Below the pieces are notes generated by a model. That model saw nothing but the letters and a program-made list of their open reading frames with translations, ran no database searches and had not been told where the DNA came from. Positions 23,614 through 34,133 of a DNA stretch of 64,000 nucleotides are shown here, one piece after another. Each line of letters starts with the position of its first letter. Positions within the stretch are counted from its first letter, which is position 1. The DNA is taken from positions 620,001 through 684,000 of the forward strand of contig JANFOE010000576.1 in the NCBI GenBank assembly GCA_025667525.1, given 5' to 3'. Source of the stretch: Glebionis coronaria (Eukaryota > Streptophyta > Magnoliopsida > Asterales > Asteraceae). A program made the position numbers and the translations under genes.

Positions 23614-25078
23614 GCCTGAGCAGACTTGGATTCATTTGGTTGTTCAACAAGAACAGACTTAGTCCTTATGACAACCCCTTGTTCATCCCTTTTTGGATTA
23701 AACACCCAGTTAACCCCAATTGGTTTTGTTATGACCTTTGAAATATAATGAAATTTGTTACAAGTCATAGAAATCCCATCTGAATTAGGGTTTTGGTCTT
23801 GCATAGGTATCCATGTCAAGCTAGAAGAAGCTTTAGACCCTTTTCCCTTTGGTTGCAAATATTTACCATTATTTGGTCTGGCAACGTTCCTGTCAGCGTT
23901 TAATTTGTTCTTGTCAACGCTAAAATTACCCTTATCAGCGTTGAACCTAGGGTTTGCAACAGGAACCCATTGTCTGTTAGACCACGTATTGGTCTTCTGA
24001 AAAGGTCTTTGTCCATAAGTATTAGACCCTTTAGTAACGAATGGGGCTGGTCTAACAACTTGTGGACTTTGCTGGACAAAAGGTTTGGGTTTGACAGTGT
24101 TTGACTTTTTATCAGCGTTGACCTTTGAAGCATTGACACACTTATAAGCTAAATGTGAAAAACTTCCACAAGTGTAACATGCTTTTCTAGACATAGCTCT
24201 AGGTCTAGAAGAAAAGAAACCTGTCCCATTATCACTAATTTGGCTTTTTGGTGACCTAGGTTTTCTATACATTTCTGCATATTTAATACTAGGTTTTCTA
24301 TCAACGTTTAAGCCAAGGTCAACAGTCTTGCCAGTGGTTGGGTTTGTCACTTTTATGGGTGCAGACTCATTTGGGCTGTCACAAAGCATGCCACCCTTAA
24401 CAAATAAGGTAGGATTGGCTTTCTTCCATTGGTCCAAATTAGTCAAGTTATGCTTGTATTCCTCTAGTGGGGTAAGAACTCTTGGTGGAGGAATAAATTC
24501 CTCTTCTTGGAGTTCTGGTATACCAGTCCAAGACAAGTCCTTTCTAAGGACACCATAGAAATTCCCAGCAGGTGGTGGAACACCAACATACTCTTTCATC
24601 CCAATCCCAGTCATATCCCTAGAATCCCTTTGTTCACTGACACATTTTTCTAGTGTTTGTGAGGCTTTATCAAATCTATGAATTTTAAGATCTACATTAT
24701 CTTTGTTTTTTATAGCCTCATCTAACTTAGCCTGTAAAACACCATTGGCTCTCTCCATGATGTTTCCAACCTCAATACTAGCATTTAAATCATGGGTTAA
24801 AATGTTGATTTGATCTTTTAGGTCAAACTCCATTTTCTTATACTCAGCTATAGTCTTTTCAGTTTGAGTAAGAGCAAGTTGATAGTTAGATAACTTGCAT
24901 CGTTCATTAACCACATCTGTTGTCAATTTTAAAACTTCTTTGTTAAGTTTTTTAGTGTCCAGACGACAACCCTTACTACAAAATGCATCATCATATACCT
25001 CATTGTCTGATGAAGATGAAGAGTGTGCCATGAGAGCATAGTGAACATGCTCATCTTCTTCCTTTTCTGCAACCAAAG
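23592..25078 (-). pseudogene. C1 gag, C-terminal part (after G3 insertion)
   Basis: An open stretch of about 495 codons from the G3 target-site copy to a stop at 23592. It carries a coiled-coil-like region (TQTEKTIAEYKKMEFDLKDQ), a second zinc knuckle (CYTCGSFSHLAYKC), and lysine/arginine-rich parts with NADK/SVDK repeats encoded by the 21-bp motif. It ends WVPKDN, with the downstream frame overlapping by 22 nt exactly as in C2. The N-terminal part continues at 34139. Confidence 0.85.
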
Positions 25079-25578
25079 TGATATGTGTGTAAACACACAT
25101 CTTTTCTACCACTTAATTACAATAACAACCGGACCAAAACGTGTATTTTATGTCTTTTATGTCGGAATTATGCGTGGTTTGTGTTTTTGTTGTGATTTAG
25201 GACGAAAAGGTGAAAAGTGGAGAAAACACGAGAATTCACGGGCATTTACTGACTTTTATTGAAGAAAAAGATGAAAGACGAAGTCAAGAAGTCAAGAGTG
25301 CAAAAAGAACGGAAGTCCAAGACCAATTCTGAAGATTTATCGAAGAAAAAGTCAAAAGACGGAAGTTTATCAAAAGCCGAAGAATTCAAGTCTATTTTAT
25401 TGAAGAATTTAAAGACGAGTTCAAAGAAATCCCGAAGCCAAAAGTCCTTTAAGTCCAAGATCAAAGAAGATTAGAAGAAAAGGACTAATGGTGCAATTAA
25501 TGAAGATTAAAGAAGGAAGGACCTAATCTTGTAATTAAGAGAAAAGGAAAGAGGGGAGGAAGCTTCCTTAATCCTCCC

Positions 25579-25588
25579 CTATAAATAG
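25579..25588 (+). promoter_or_regulatory. G3 5' LTR TATA box
   Basis: CTATAAATAG, about 500 bp into the LTR; the same box is in the 3' LTR at about 32825-32834. Confidence 0.6.
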
Positions 25589-26033
25589 TCATTAGTTGTT
25601 AATTTTCTTTCTTGTTGGCTAAGTGTGACAATTAGTCTTCCACCATTTAATTACCTTGTCATTTAAATACTTGTCAATTTAATTACCTTGTCTTGCACCT
25701 TAAATTCATTTAATTTCAAGTAAGTTTTCATTTAATTATTGTCAATCTTTACTTTATCTTGTCAATCTCTTATCTACCTTTCTCAATCTTTGATTTCTAT
25801 GTTTATGTTTTGTGTTCATGTTCATGCTTTTATTTTGATCAAATGGGTTTTTGATTATTGTGGTTAAATTTGTTTGTTTTATTGATTTAAATTGTTTGAT
25901 TATGTTTACTGTTGTTTCGTTAATAGTTTAATTAAATCTTTGTGTTGATTTTAGTTGAATTTGTGTTAGATCGTGTTTATTTTTTATCCCTTGTTCTTCG
26001 GGATAGTTTGTTTCTGTGTTTCTGTATTCCCAG

Positions 26034-26440
26034 GAAAAGTTCCGAGCCAAGGTGAGAAGGAGTTGTTCATTCGGAACTTCAAAAGTTCCGAACCAGTTTG
26101 TGCTCATTCGGAAGTCTAGAACTTCCGGATCAACAAAACTTCCGGATCAAGGAAAACTTCCGGATCAACAGAAGTTCGGGTCAGCATATTCATTTGGAAC
26201 TCTAGAAAGTTCCGAACGAACTTCCGAATGAAAGTTCCGGACGAACTTCCGAACGAAGTTCCGAACGAAAGTTCCGAACGAAAGACAAACTTCCGAGTCA
26301 AGCCAGATCTTCCGAACCAAGTTCCGGACGAAGGACAAAGTTCCGGATCAACAACTTTTTGTTCATTCGGAACTTAAAAGTTCCGAATCAAGGGCTAAGT
26401 TCCGGATCAAGCTAGTTCATTCGGAAGTTTTGAACTTCCA
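26034..26440 (+). repeat. TTCCG motif array in G3 5' LTR
   Basis: I count 17 TTCCG cores, mostly as AGTTCCGAACGA or ACTTCCGGATCAA, plus four CGGAA cores on the opposite strand. Closely packed copies are 12-13 bp apart around 26208-26280. About five imperfect hairpins of type CATTCGGAACTT..AAGTTCCGAA are formed. Confidence 0.9.
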
Positions 26441-26877
26441 AATCAAAGGTTTCTTGTCAGGTTCTTTCTGGTTTTTCTTTTTAAATTTCTGTCTTTTATT
26501 TTAAAAGCTTATTTTTCCCGCCTTTTTATTTTAATTGCACTTTAAGATTATTTGTCTTAGCTTAATTTTAGTCTTGCCTTAGTTTAAGTTTTAGTTGCGT
26601 TTTAAGATTGCCTTAGATAAATTTAAATTTGCGTCATTTACTTTAATGCCCTTTAATTTTAGTCACGCTTTTAAATACTTGCACTATTATTTTAACTAGA
26701 CTTAGATTTACTTTAAGAGCACCTTTACTTTAATTGTTCCGCACTTTTATTTAAAAACAACCAAAAATATTTGTTTCACCAAAGAACGACTGAGTCACAT
26801 AGAGAGCCTAGATCAATTCGTTAAGATACCAAGAATACGAACTTTAATTTTTATACGGGCAAAAGCCTTGTATCAAA

Positions 26878-26892
26878 TGGCGCCGCTGCCGG
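26878..26892 (+). promoter_or_regulatory. G3 primer-binding site
   Basis: TGGCGCCGCTGCCGG matches the complement of the tRNA-Asp 3' end with one mismatch (the same T-to-C change as in G1 and G2). It lies 2 bp after the LTR. Confidence 0.85.
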
Positions 26893-27125
26893 CTCTTTTC
26901 GTAAAGATTAACGGTTTTCTGTGAGAGACGCGTTGCTTTTTGGGATCCGTTCACTTGTGAGCGTTACTTTTCTTGCATAAAAAATTCACAAAAACCATAA
27001 AAAATTAAAAAATTGATAAAAACCATAAAAATTAAAAATTTCAAAAATCCAAAAAGATTTTATCTTTATTTTGTATATATATTGTCTTTGTGTTTGGTTT
27101 TGTTTTCTTCTGCATTTTCAGGTGT

Positions 27126-28568
27126 ATGCGTACTAGATCTTCTAACTATCAAGAGCCCGAGCCTCAAGAAGATTTAGCTATGTCAGGTGTAAACAACAAT
27201 AATCCACCGCACCCTAATAATAACAACAATGCTCTTCCACAGCCCGATCTTCGGACCATGGAGGAACTTTGTCAACCTACCATGTTTGGACGAGGAGGAC
27301 CGATTGCGCCGATGCAAATCAACGCTCCTGAGTTTTCGTTGAAGCACCACATGATTTAGCAAGTACAAACGAACCCATTCCGTGGATTGCCTGATGATGA
27401 TGCCAACAAACACCTCGACAAGTTCATTACAATCACTCAAAGCATGAAGTTGCCTGGGGCCACAATGGATGTTCTTCGTCTACAACTCTTCCCACATACT
27501 TTATCGCATCATGCCGAGAAATGGTTTGATCGTCTCCCGAAGAATTCTATTCACACTTGGGATGATATGACTCAACGCTTTTTGTCGCGCTACTTTCCAC
27601 CATCCATGATCACAAGTCTTCGCAACCAAATCAGCGGTTTCATGCAAGACCCTGATGAATCTCTTTTTGATGCTTGGGAGAGATATAATGTCTTGATCGA
27701 TAGATGTCCAAACCACAACATGCTCCCTGTGACCTTAATTGATACTTTCTACAACGGATTGACTTTTCGAGATCGTGATACGATAAATGCAGCCACCGGT
27801 GACACATTCATGAAAAGGAGACCCGAGGAGTGTAGAGAGCTTATTGAGAACATGACTACTCACCACAAAAACTGGGATTCCTCTGCTTCTTCAAGGAACA
27901 ACCCGAGAGTCAATGTTTCCTCCACCTCAGCAAACCCTGAGATAACCGAACTCACCCGCATGATGACCGAAATGAGCAAAAGTATTACGCTTCTTGCTTC
28001 AAACCAACAACAACAACAAGTTAAAGCGGTTGCTAATCCTTGTGAAACATGTGGCGGTCCTCACTCATACACCGATTGTCCTTCGACACAAGGAAATCCG
28101 GAAAATGTGTATGCTGCTTACGGTAATTATTCACCGGAAAATTACCAAGCTAGACAACAAGGGGATAGAAATTTGTTGAGTTACCGATCCAACAATTACC
28201 TTTCACCCGGTTTTTCTCCTCAAAACCAAAACTCCGCCAATAACTACAATAGAAGCAACCAAATCCCACCAAGAGCTTCTAACCCTTATCAACCACCCAC
28301 CCAACAAACCCCACCCATTAATCCCGATGTTGAAGCCATCATGAGAACTCAAGGTGAGCAAATCAAGAATCTACAGAGCCAAATAATCAATATGAAAGGA
28401 GATATCATGAAGCAAGGTAATGACATTAGAACCGAGGTTCGCGATAATATTCAATCCTCCTTCAGCACTCAAACGACTGAATTAAAGAATCTGTTGGCTA
28501 GTTTCTTGCCCGCCACTCAACCTTCTACTTCAAGTTCTCTACCTTCAAACCCCGTCACCAATCCGTGA
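27126..28568 (+). pseudogene. G3 gag with in-frame stop
   Basis: ATG 27126 (MRTRSSNYQEPEPQ) opens a frame interrupted by TAG at 27357-27359 (after KHHMI), then open from there to TGA at 28566-28568. The Retrotrans_gag core includes AEKWFDRLPKNSIHTWDDM near residue 130 and FYNGLTFRDRDTINAATG. A zinc knuckle CETCGGPHSYTDC lies near residue 305, followed by an N/Q-rich region and a coiled-coil-like QIKNLQSQIINMKGD segment. The TAG most simply arose from CAG. The downstream protease is in the same frame, so only two stop codons separate this from a single 1,062-codon polyprotein. Confidence 0.88.
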
Positions 28569-28574
28569 GCCAAT

Positions 28575-30311
28575 GTGAGTGCTATTACTACTCGTAGTGG
28601 AGTCACCATCGTAGGACCACCAATCCCACCCCCATCATCTACACCTCCTCCACCACCATGTATCCCTACTCCTCCTACACCTAGTATTAGTACACCATCA
28701 CCGACTCCGCCTCATCATGACGATGTTTCCCGGAAGGACCCTTCAACATCCCAACCTTTACCTACTACACCTTCACCTTCCCCCTATAAACCCAACATCC
28801 CATATCCTTCTCGCATAGGCAAGACCAACGAGCTAACCAAGAATGACTGTCAAGTATCGAAATATGTGAATATGCTATCTCAAATGACCATCAACATTAG
28901 CCTTGTTGAAGCACTTTGCCACATGCCGAAATTTGTCAAAGCATTCAAGGAATTTCTTAGCAAGAAGGAGAAGCTGATTGAACTCGCCAACACACGATTA
29001 AATGAAAATTGCTCTGCAGTTATTCTTAAAGAACTTCCGGAAAAGCTTGGAGACCCCGGTCGTTTTGTGTTGCCTTGCGTGTTCAACAAAACTGAAGAAT
29101 TTACTGCCCTTGCTGATCTCGGGGCTAGTATAAATTTGATGCCACTGAGTGTTTGGAAAACACTATCATTACTCGACCTCACTCCAACAAAGATGACTCT
29201 TGAACTTGCAAACCGCACTCTCGCTTACCCCGTTGGTATAGCCGAAGACGTGTTCATCAAAGTTGGCACATTTACTTTCCCGATCGATTTTGTCGTAGTT
29301 GATTATGAAATGGACCCTCGTATTCCTTTAATACTTGGTCGGCCATTCTTGCGAACCGGACGAGCTTTAGTGGATGTGGCCGAAGGTGAGTTAATCTTAC
29401 GAGTCGGGGATGATTCAAAAGTTTTTAAAATGGGGAAGCTTACAGGAAAATCTTTTGGACGAGAATCCGTGAATATGATAAATGTGCTCGATGACTTTGT
29501 TGTCTACGACAATCCTCTATTCGATTCTTCCATCGATAATCCACTCTTTGACGATGATGTGGATGATTCTCGCTCCACTTTGGACGCTTCTCCCATTTAT
29601 GATTCTCCACCGGTCTTTGATGCTTATGATGATGATTCTAGCTCAGACTCGGATGATTTTGATGATTATACTTCTGAGTATCCCGAGCTGCCCACTTTCG
29701 ATGATTTTGATAAGGCCGATACTCTTTCGAGCGACTCTTCACATGATGAAGCTCCTCCGTCATCACTCAATCCTACTTTGGACGATTACTCATTTGAGGA
29801 AGACTTCTCTGAATTTCTCAACACTTACTTCCCTCATGAGAGTGATGCTCCTCCTTATGACTTTGAAGATTATCGTCTTGATCCTACTTTGGATTTGAAG
29901 AACATTCTGTCAAAGGAGAAGAAACCGGTTGACACCAATATCCGTTGCACATATGATTTGACACCTCTTTGTCCCCCTTCTGAGGAAGAGGTTGTGCTTC
30001 TTTGCGGATCTTCTTCACACTCTGCTGAGCCTGAGTGCTATTTTCCCTTAAAGGAAAAGGTGTTCGACCCCGGTATTGAAGTATTTAAGCCATCTCAGTA
30101 TCCACCTGATGAAATAAAAGGAAATATCTTTGGAACTTATAAACATCTGCTTGCACCACTTCATCCTTGCTTCCACCGTGCTCCATCACTGCTTAAGGGA
30201 ACCTTGCCTACTCTTCTTTGGCTTGCCTTGTTCGCCTTAAGCTTGTGCTTATTGATGAACGAAAACTATGTCTTTGATCCTGGTGGATATGTTTCATGCC
30301 TCTTCCGTTGA
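28575..30311 (+). CDS. G3 protease with acidic C-terminal tail
   Basis: Same frame as gag after the stop at 28566. It starts with the TTRSG linker and a proline-rich stretch. The retropepsin-type protease has ALADLGASINLMP at about 29107 and PLILGRPFLRTGRALVD at about 29326. After the protease, where RT would be expected, the protein goes into a long D/S-rich acidic tail (29480-29900). It ends with a hydrophobic segment (TLLWLALFALSLCLLM, about 30208-30255) and FDPGG. The frame is open to TGA at 30309-30311. Product: aspartic protease plus a tail of unknown role. Confidence 0.8.
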   Translation: MSAITTRSGVTIVGPPIPPPSSTPPPPPCIPTPPTPSISTPSPTPPHHDDVSRKDPSTSQPLPTTPSPSPYKPNIPYPSRIGKTNELTKNDCQVSKYVNMLSQMTINISLVEALCHMPKFVKAFKEFLSKKEKLIELANTRLNENCSAVILKELPEKLGDPGRFVLPCVFNKTEEFTALADLGASINLMPLSVWKTLSLLDLTPTKMTLELANRTLAYPVGIAEDVFIKVGTFTFPIDFVVVDYEMDPRIPLILGRPFLRTGRALVDVAEGELILRVGDDSKVFKMGKLTGKSFGRESVNMINVLDDFVVYDNPLFDSSIDNPLFDDDVDDSRSTLDASPIYDSPPVFDAYDDDSSSDSDDFDDYTSEYPELPTFDDFDKADTLSSDSSHDEAPPSSLNPTLDDYSFEEDFSEFLNTYFPHESDAPPYDFEDYRLDPTLDLKNILSKEKKPVDTNIRCTYDLTPLCPPSEEEVVLLCGSSSHSAEPECYFPLKEKVFDPGIEVFKPSQYPPDEIKGNIFGTYKHLLAPLHPCFHRAPSLLKGTLPTLLWLALFALSLCLLMNENYVFDPGGYVSCLFR

Positions 30312-32310
30312 TGATCAAGGTCGAGTCAGGCTCATGACTCGGTTAACAAAAATCAAGCGCTTCTTGGGAGGCAACCCATGCATCTATCTTTTCTCTTTCT
30401 TTACCATAAGTGTAGGGGAGACCCTTTGGTTTGCTATTTCCTCTCCTCACTTCTTAATCAGGGATTCGTGCTTCAATGATCCACTCTTGATGATTCTTGA
30501 CGACCCGTGATTCCGTGTTCCATTATCCCGGTTCTATCCTAAACTCTTTTCGATTCACTATTTTATTTTTCTCAATATTAAAATAGGAATCTCTTTAGTT
30601 GTCTTTTCCTTAGCGAGATTTAAACAAAGTATACAATGTCCTAGGTGTAGGGGAGTTTACTCCCACATGCTTAAACATTGAGGACAATGTTTATATTAAG
30701 TGTAGGGGGGACTTCTATCGAAGTTAAGTGGTCTTTTCCTTGTATTTGTCCTCATTTTAACCGGAAAATCAATTTTTCGACATTTTTCAAAATTTTTGAT
30801 CTATTTTGGCCTACTAGTTTTTACTTTTGTATAGTTATTTTCTTTCTTTGCTAGAATAAATGTTTAATAAGTGGTTTTAATTTTCAAACGTTGTGAATCT
30901 TTTGACTCAACCCGAGTTTACTCTAGCTAGTATCCTTAACGCGTTTAAGTCAAGTTTTGCTAGGCTTTTATATAGGGAGCTATAAAACGAGAAAGTCTTA
31001 ACTCTCACGGGTTAAGAACAAGAACTTTTCGCAAGTTCCTATAATTGATCCTAGAGAGTCGTTTATCAAGGGAACTTTAAAACGCGATTTCTAAACTTGA
31101 AAAAGTCTAAGAATTTGCAAGATCCTATAGGCGACTCGAAAACCCAAAACTTTGATTTAATAGGCTAAGTATCCACGAGTCTCATTACTTGAGATTTTAA
31201 ACTGTAGGGAACGAGAGATGATAGAGCCAATTATAAGTTCGGTATTCTTTCGTGAATTTATGTGAGTTAATTATGAGCCTATTCTCCCATCGCTTGCTAA
31301 TAATTTATCTGCTAATAAATAAGGTTGTACGATTTGAAAAGTTACTTAGCTTCTAGCCCAAGATCGTTTAAAAGTTGCTCGGTATGGATTAGAGTTCATA
31401 GCCAAGGCATAACTTATTGAAGCGGGATGCGAAGATTGGCGAGTCCGAAAAGGCCCTAACAAGGCGTGAGGGCTATATTTTGTTGCTAAAGATCCAAAAG
31501 TGATGTGAAGAATCATTTATCGAAAATCAATATGAAGGATCGAGACACACGACAAAAAGCAAAAACTCCCAAAAGTCATGGAGAAGTGTATCCGAAAAGA
31601 CCCTAACAAGGTATGAGGATAAATAGATCCAAGTCATAAAAGGAGGCGGATCGTTGTATATCAAAGTCCAAAATAAAGATTGGAGAAAAATGAAGAAGTC
31701 GTGGTCCAAGTATGAATCTCTCAAAACTTCAAGTGAAGAAATCCCTATATGAAGAGAAGACCATAATTTCATGAACGTCTCTCAAGGTTTGAAGTATGAA
31801 GTCGCTGCCAAATATCGGTCCGAGAAAGGTCTCAAATCGCGAAGCGAGTTATGCCAAGATATGAACTTTATGAGGTCCCGAGAAGCAGTTTTAAAAGATT
31901 TTGTCCTTTAGCTAACTATTGATTAAAGCGTTCACTTTATTTTCAGACTTAATAACTATCGAAATAAGTCAAAAATGCATCCTCGTGATCATTCAAGACA
32001 ATAATAAAATATAAGAGATACACCTAGGAATAAGGGAGTCTAAGTGAGTAATTAGCCCACATGAGTTCGTGATAGTTTACTAACTTATAATAACAATGAT
32101 CTCGTTTTTAAGCTTGGTTTGGAGAAAATGAAAACTTGAGGATGATGATTATTCATGACATTTCCAAAACCCAAGGTATGCTTTTGATTTCTTTATTTTG
32201 TATGTTTTTAATTTTCTATCTCTTTAATAAAGGCCAACTTGGATTAATTATGATGAAAAGTGTAATCTTGCTTTGTAACTAATGCATTGCATGAGGACAT
32301 TGCAATGGTC
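30312..32310 (+). other. G3 3' non-coding region
   Basis: About 2 kb without coding frames. It starts with the CTTGGGAGGCAACCCATGC box (30363-30381). A perfect AAACATTG-AGGA-CAATGTTT hairpin with AAGTGTAGGGGGG follows at 30673-30710. Further blocks shared with G2 and G4 include GAGAGATGATAGAGCCAATT at about 31213 and AATATAAGAGATAC at about 32008, followed by TAACTTATAATAACAATGAT. No pol remnant is recognisable. Confidence 0.75.
30673..30710 (+). other. Conserved hairpin plus internal purine tract (G3)
   Basis: Perfect 8-bp arms AAACATTG/CAATGTTT with AGGA loop, then AAGTGTAGGGGGG. The tract copies the wording of this element's own PPT (AAGTGTAGGGG), just as G2's internal tract copies G2's PPT. 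Confidence 0.8.
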
Positions 32311-32324
32311 AAGTGTAGGGGATT
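32311..32324 (+). promoter_or_regulatory. G3 polypurine tract
   Basis: AAGTGTAGGGGATT directly before the 3' LTR start at 32325. Confidence 0.8.
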
Positions 32325-34133
32325 TGATATGTGTGTAAACACACATCTTTTCTACCACTTAATTACAATAACAACCGGACAAAAACGTGTATTTTATGTC
32401 TTCTATGTCGGAATTATGCGTGGTTTGTGTTTTTGTTGTGATTTAGGACGAAAAGGTGAAAAGTGGAGAAAACACGGGAATTCACGGGCATTTACGGACT
32501 TTTATTGAAGAAAAAGATGAAAGACGAAGTCAAGAAGTCAAGAGTGCAAAAAGAACGGAAGTCCAAGACCAATTCTGAAGATTTATCGAAGAAAAAGTTA
32601 AAAGACGGAAGTTTATCAAAAGTCGAAGAATTCAAGTCTATTTTATTGAAAAATTTAAAGACGAGTTCAAAGAAATCCCGAAGCCAAAAGTCCTTTAAGT
32701 CCAAGATCAAAGAAGATTAGAAGAAAAGGACTAATGGTGCAATTAATAAAGATTAAAGAAGGAAGGACCTAATCTTGTAATTAAGAGAAAAGGAAAGAGG
32801 GGAGGAAGCTTCCTTAATCCTCCCCTATAAATAGTCATTAGTTGTTAATTTTCTTTCTTGTTGGCTAAGTGTGACAATTAGTCTTCCACCATTTAATTAC
32901 ATTGTCATTTAAATACTTGTCAATTTAATATCCTTGTCTTGCACCTTAAATTCATTTAATTTCAAGTAAGTTTTCATTTAATTATTGTCAATCTTTACTT
33001 TATCTTGTCAATCTCTTATCTACCTTTCTCAATCTTTGATTTCTATGTTTATGTTTTGTGTTCATGTTCATGATTTTATTTTGATGAAATGGGTTTTTGA
33101 TTATTGTGGTTAAATTTGTTTGTTTTATTGATTTAAATTGTTTGATTATGTTTACTGTTGTTTCGTTAATAGTTTAATTAAATCTTTGTGTTGATTTTAG
33201 TTGAATTTGTGTTAGATCGTGTTTATTTTTGATCCCTTGTTCTTCGGGATAGTTTGTTTCTGTGTTTCTGTATTCCCAGGAAAAGTTCCGAGCCAAGGTG
33301 AGAAGGAGTTGTTCATTCGGAAATTCAAAAGTTCCGAACCTGTTTGTGCTCATTCGGAAGTCTAGAACTTCCGGATCAACAAAACTTCCGGATCAAGGAA
33401 AACTTCCGGATCAACATAAGTTCCGGGTCAGCATATTCATTCGGAACTCTAGAAAGTTCCGAACGAACTTCCGAACGAAAGTTCCGGACGAACTTCCGAA
33501 CGAAGTTCCGAACGAAACTTCCGAACGAAGTTCCGAACGAAAGACAAACTTCCGAGTCAAGCCAGATCTTCCGAACCAAGTTCCGGACGAAGGACAAAGT
33601 TCCGGATCAACAACTTTTTGTTCATTCGGAACTTAAAAGTTCCGAATCAAGGGCTAAGTTCCGGATCAAGCTAGTTCATTCGGAAGTTTTGAACTTCCAA
33701 ATCAAAGGTTTCTTGTCAGGTTCTTTCTGGTTTTTCTTTTTAAATTTCTGTCTTTTATTTTAAAAGCTTATTTTTCCCGCCTTTTTATTTTATATGCACT
33801 TTAAGATTATTTGTCTTAGCTTAATTTTAGTCTTGCCTTAGTTTAAGTTTTAGTTGCGTTTTAAGATTGCCTTAGATAAATTTAAATTTGCGTCATTTAC
33901 TTTAGTGCCCTTTAATTTTAGTCACGCTTTTAAATACTTGCACTATTATTTTAATTAGACTTAGATTTACTTTAAGAGCACCTTTACTTTAATTGTTCCG
34001 CACTTTTATTTAAAAACAACCAAAAATATTTGTTTCACCAAAGAACAACTAGTCACATAGAGAGCCTAGATCAATTCGTTAAGATACCGAGAATACGAAC
34101 TTTAATTTTTATACGGGCAAAAGCCTTGTATCA
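32325..34133 (+). repeat. G3 3' LTR
   Basis: 1,809 bp, TGATATG..TTGTATCA, matching the 5' LTR over its full length. TATA box at about 32825-32834. TTCCG array at 33280-33700 with one extra unit relative to the 5' copy. Flanked by target duplication CAAAG. Confidence 0.95.
33280..33700 (+). repeat. TTCCG motif array in G3 3' LTR
   Basis: Same array as in the 5' LTR, with a small copy-number difference around 33500-33540, consistent with slippage in tandem 12-13 bp units. Confidence 0.85.

Larger units (their letters stand above)
25079..26875 (+). repeat. G3 5' LTR
   Basis: 1,797 bp, TGATATG..TTGTATCA. It begins with a perfect palindrome (TGTGTGTAAACACACA). TATA box CTATAAATAG is at about 25579-25588. 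A dense TTCCG array lies at 26034-26440. Confidence 0.95.
25079..34133 (+). mobile_element. G3: complete non-autonomous Ty3/gypsy element (gag-protease only)
   Basis: Both LTRs (25079-26875 and 32325-34133), PBS, gag-protease frame, non-coding 3' part and PPT are present. Five-bp target duplications CAAAG lie at 25074-25078 and 34134-34138. By eye the LTRs differ at roughly 25 positions plus a small indel. There is no RT, RNase H or integrase. It is inserted in the C1 gag gene in opposite orientation. Confidence 0.95.

Noticed and set aside
26016..26301. Frame of about 70 codons across the TTCCG array (also 33262-33636) as an LTR-encoded protein
   Set aside because: The peptide is just the repeated motif read through, frames differ between LTR copies, and there is no start context or domain.
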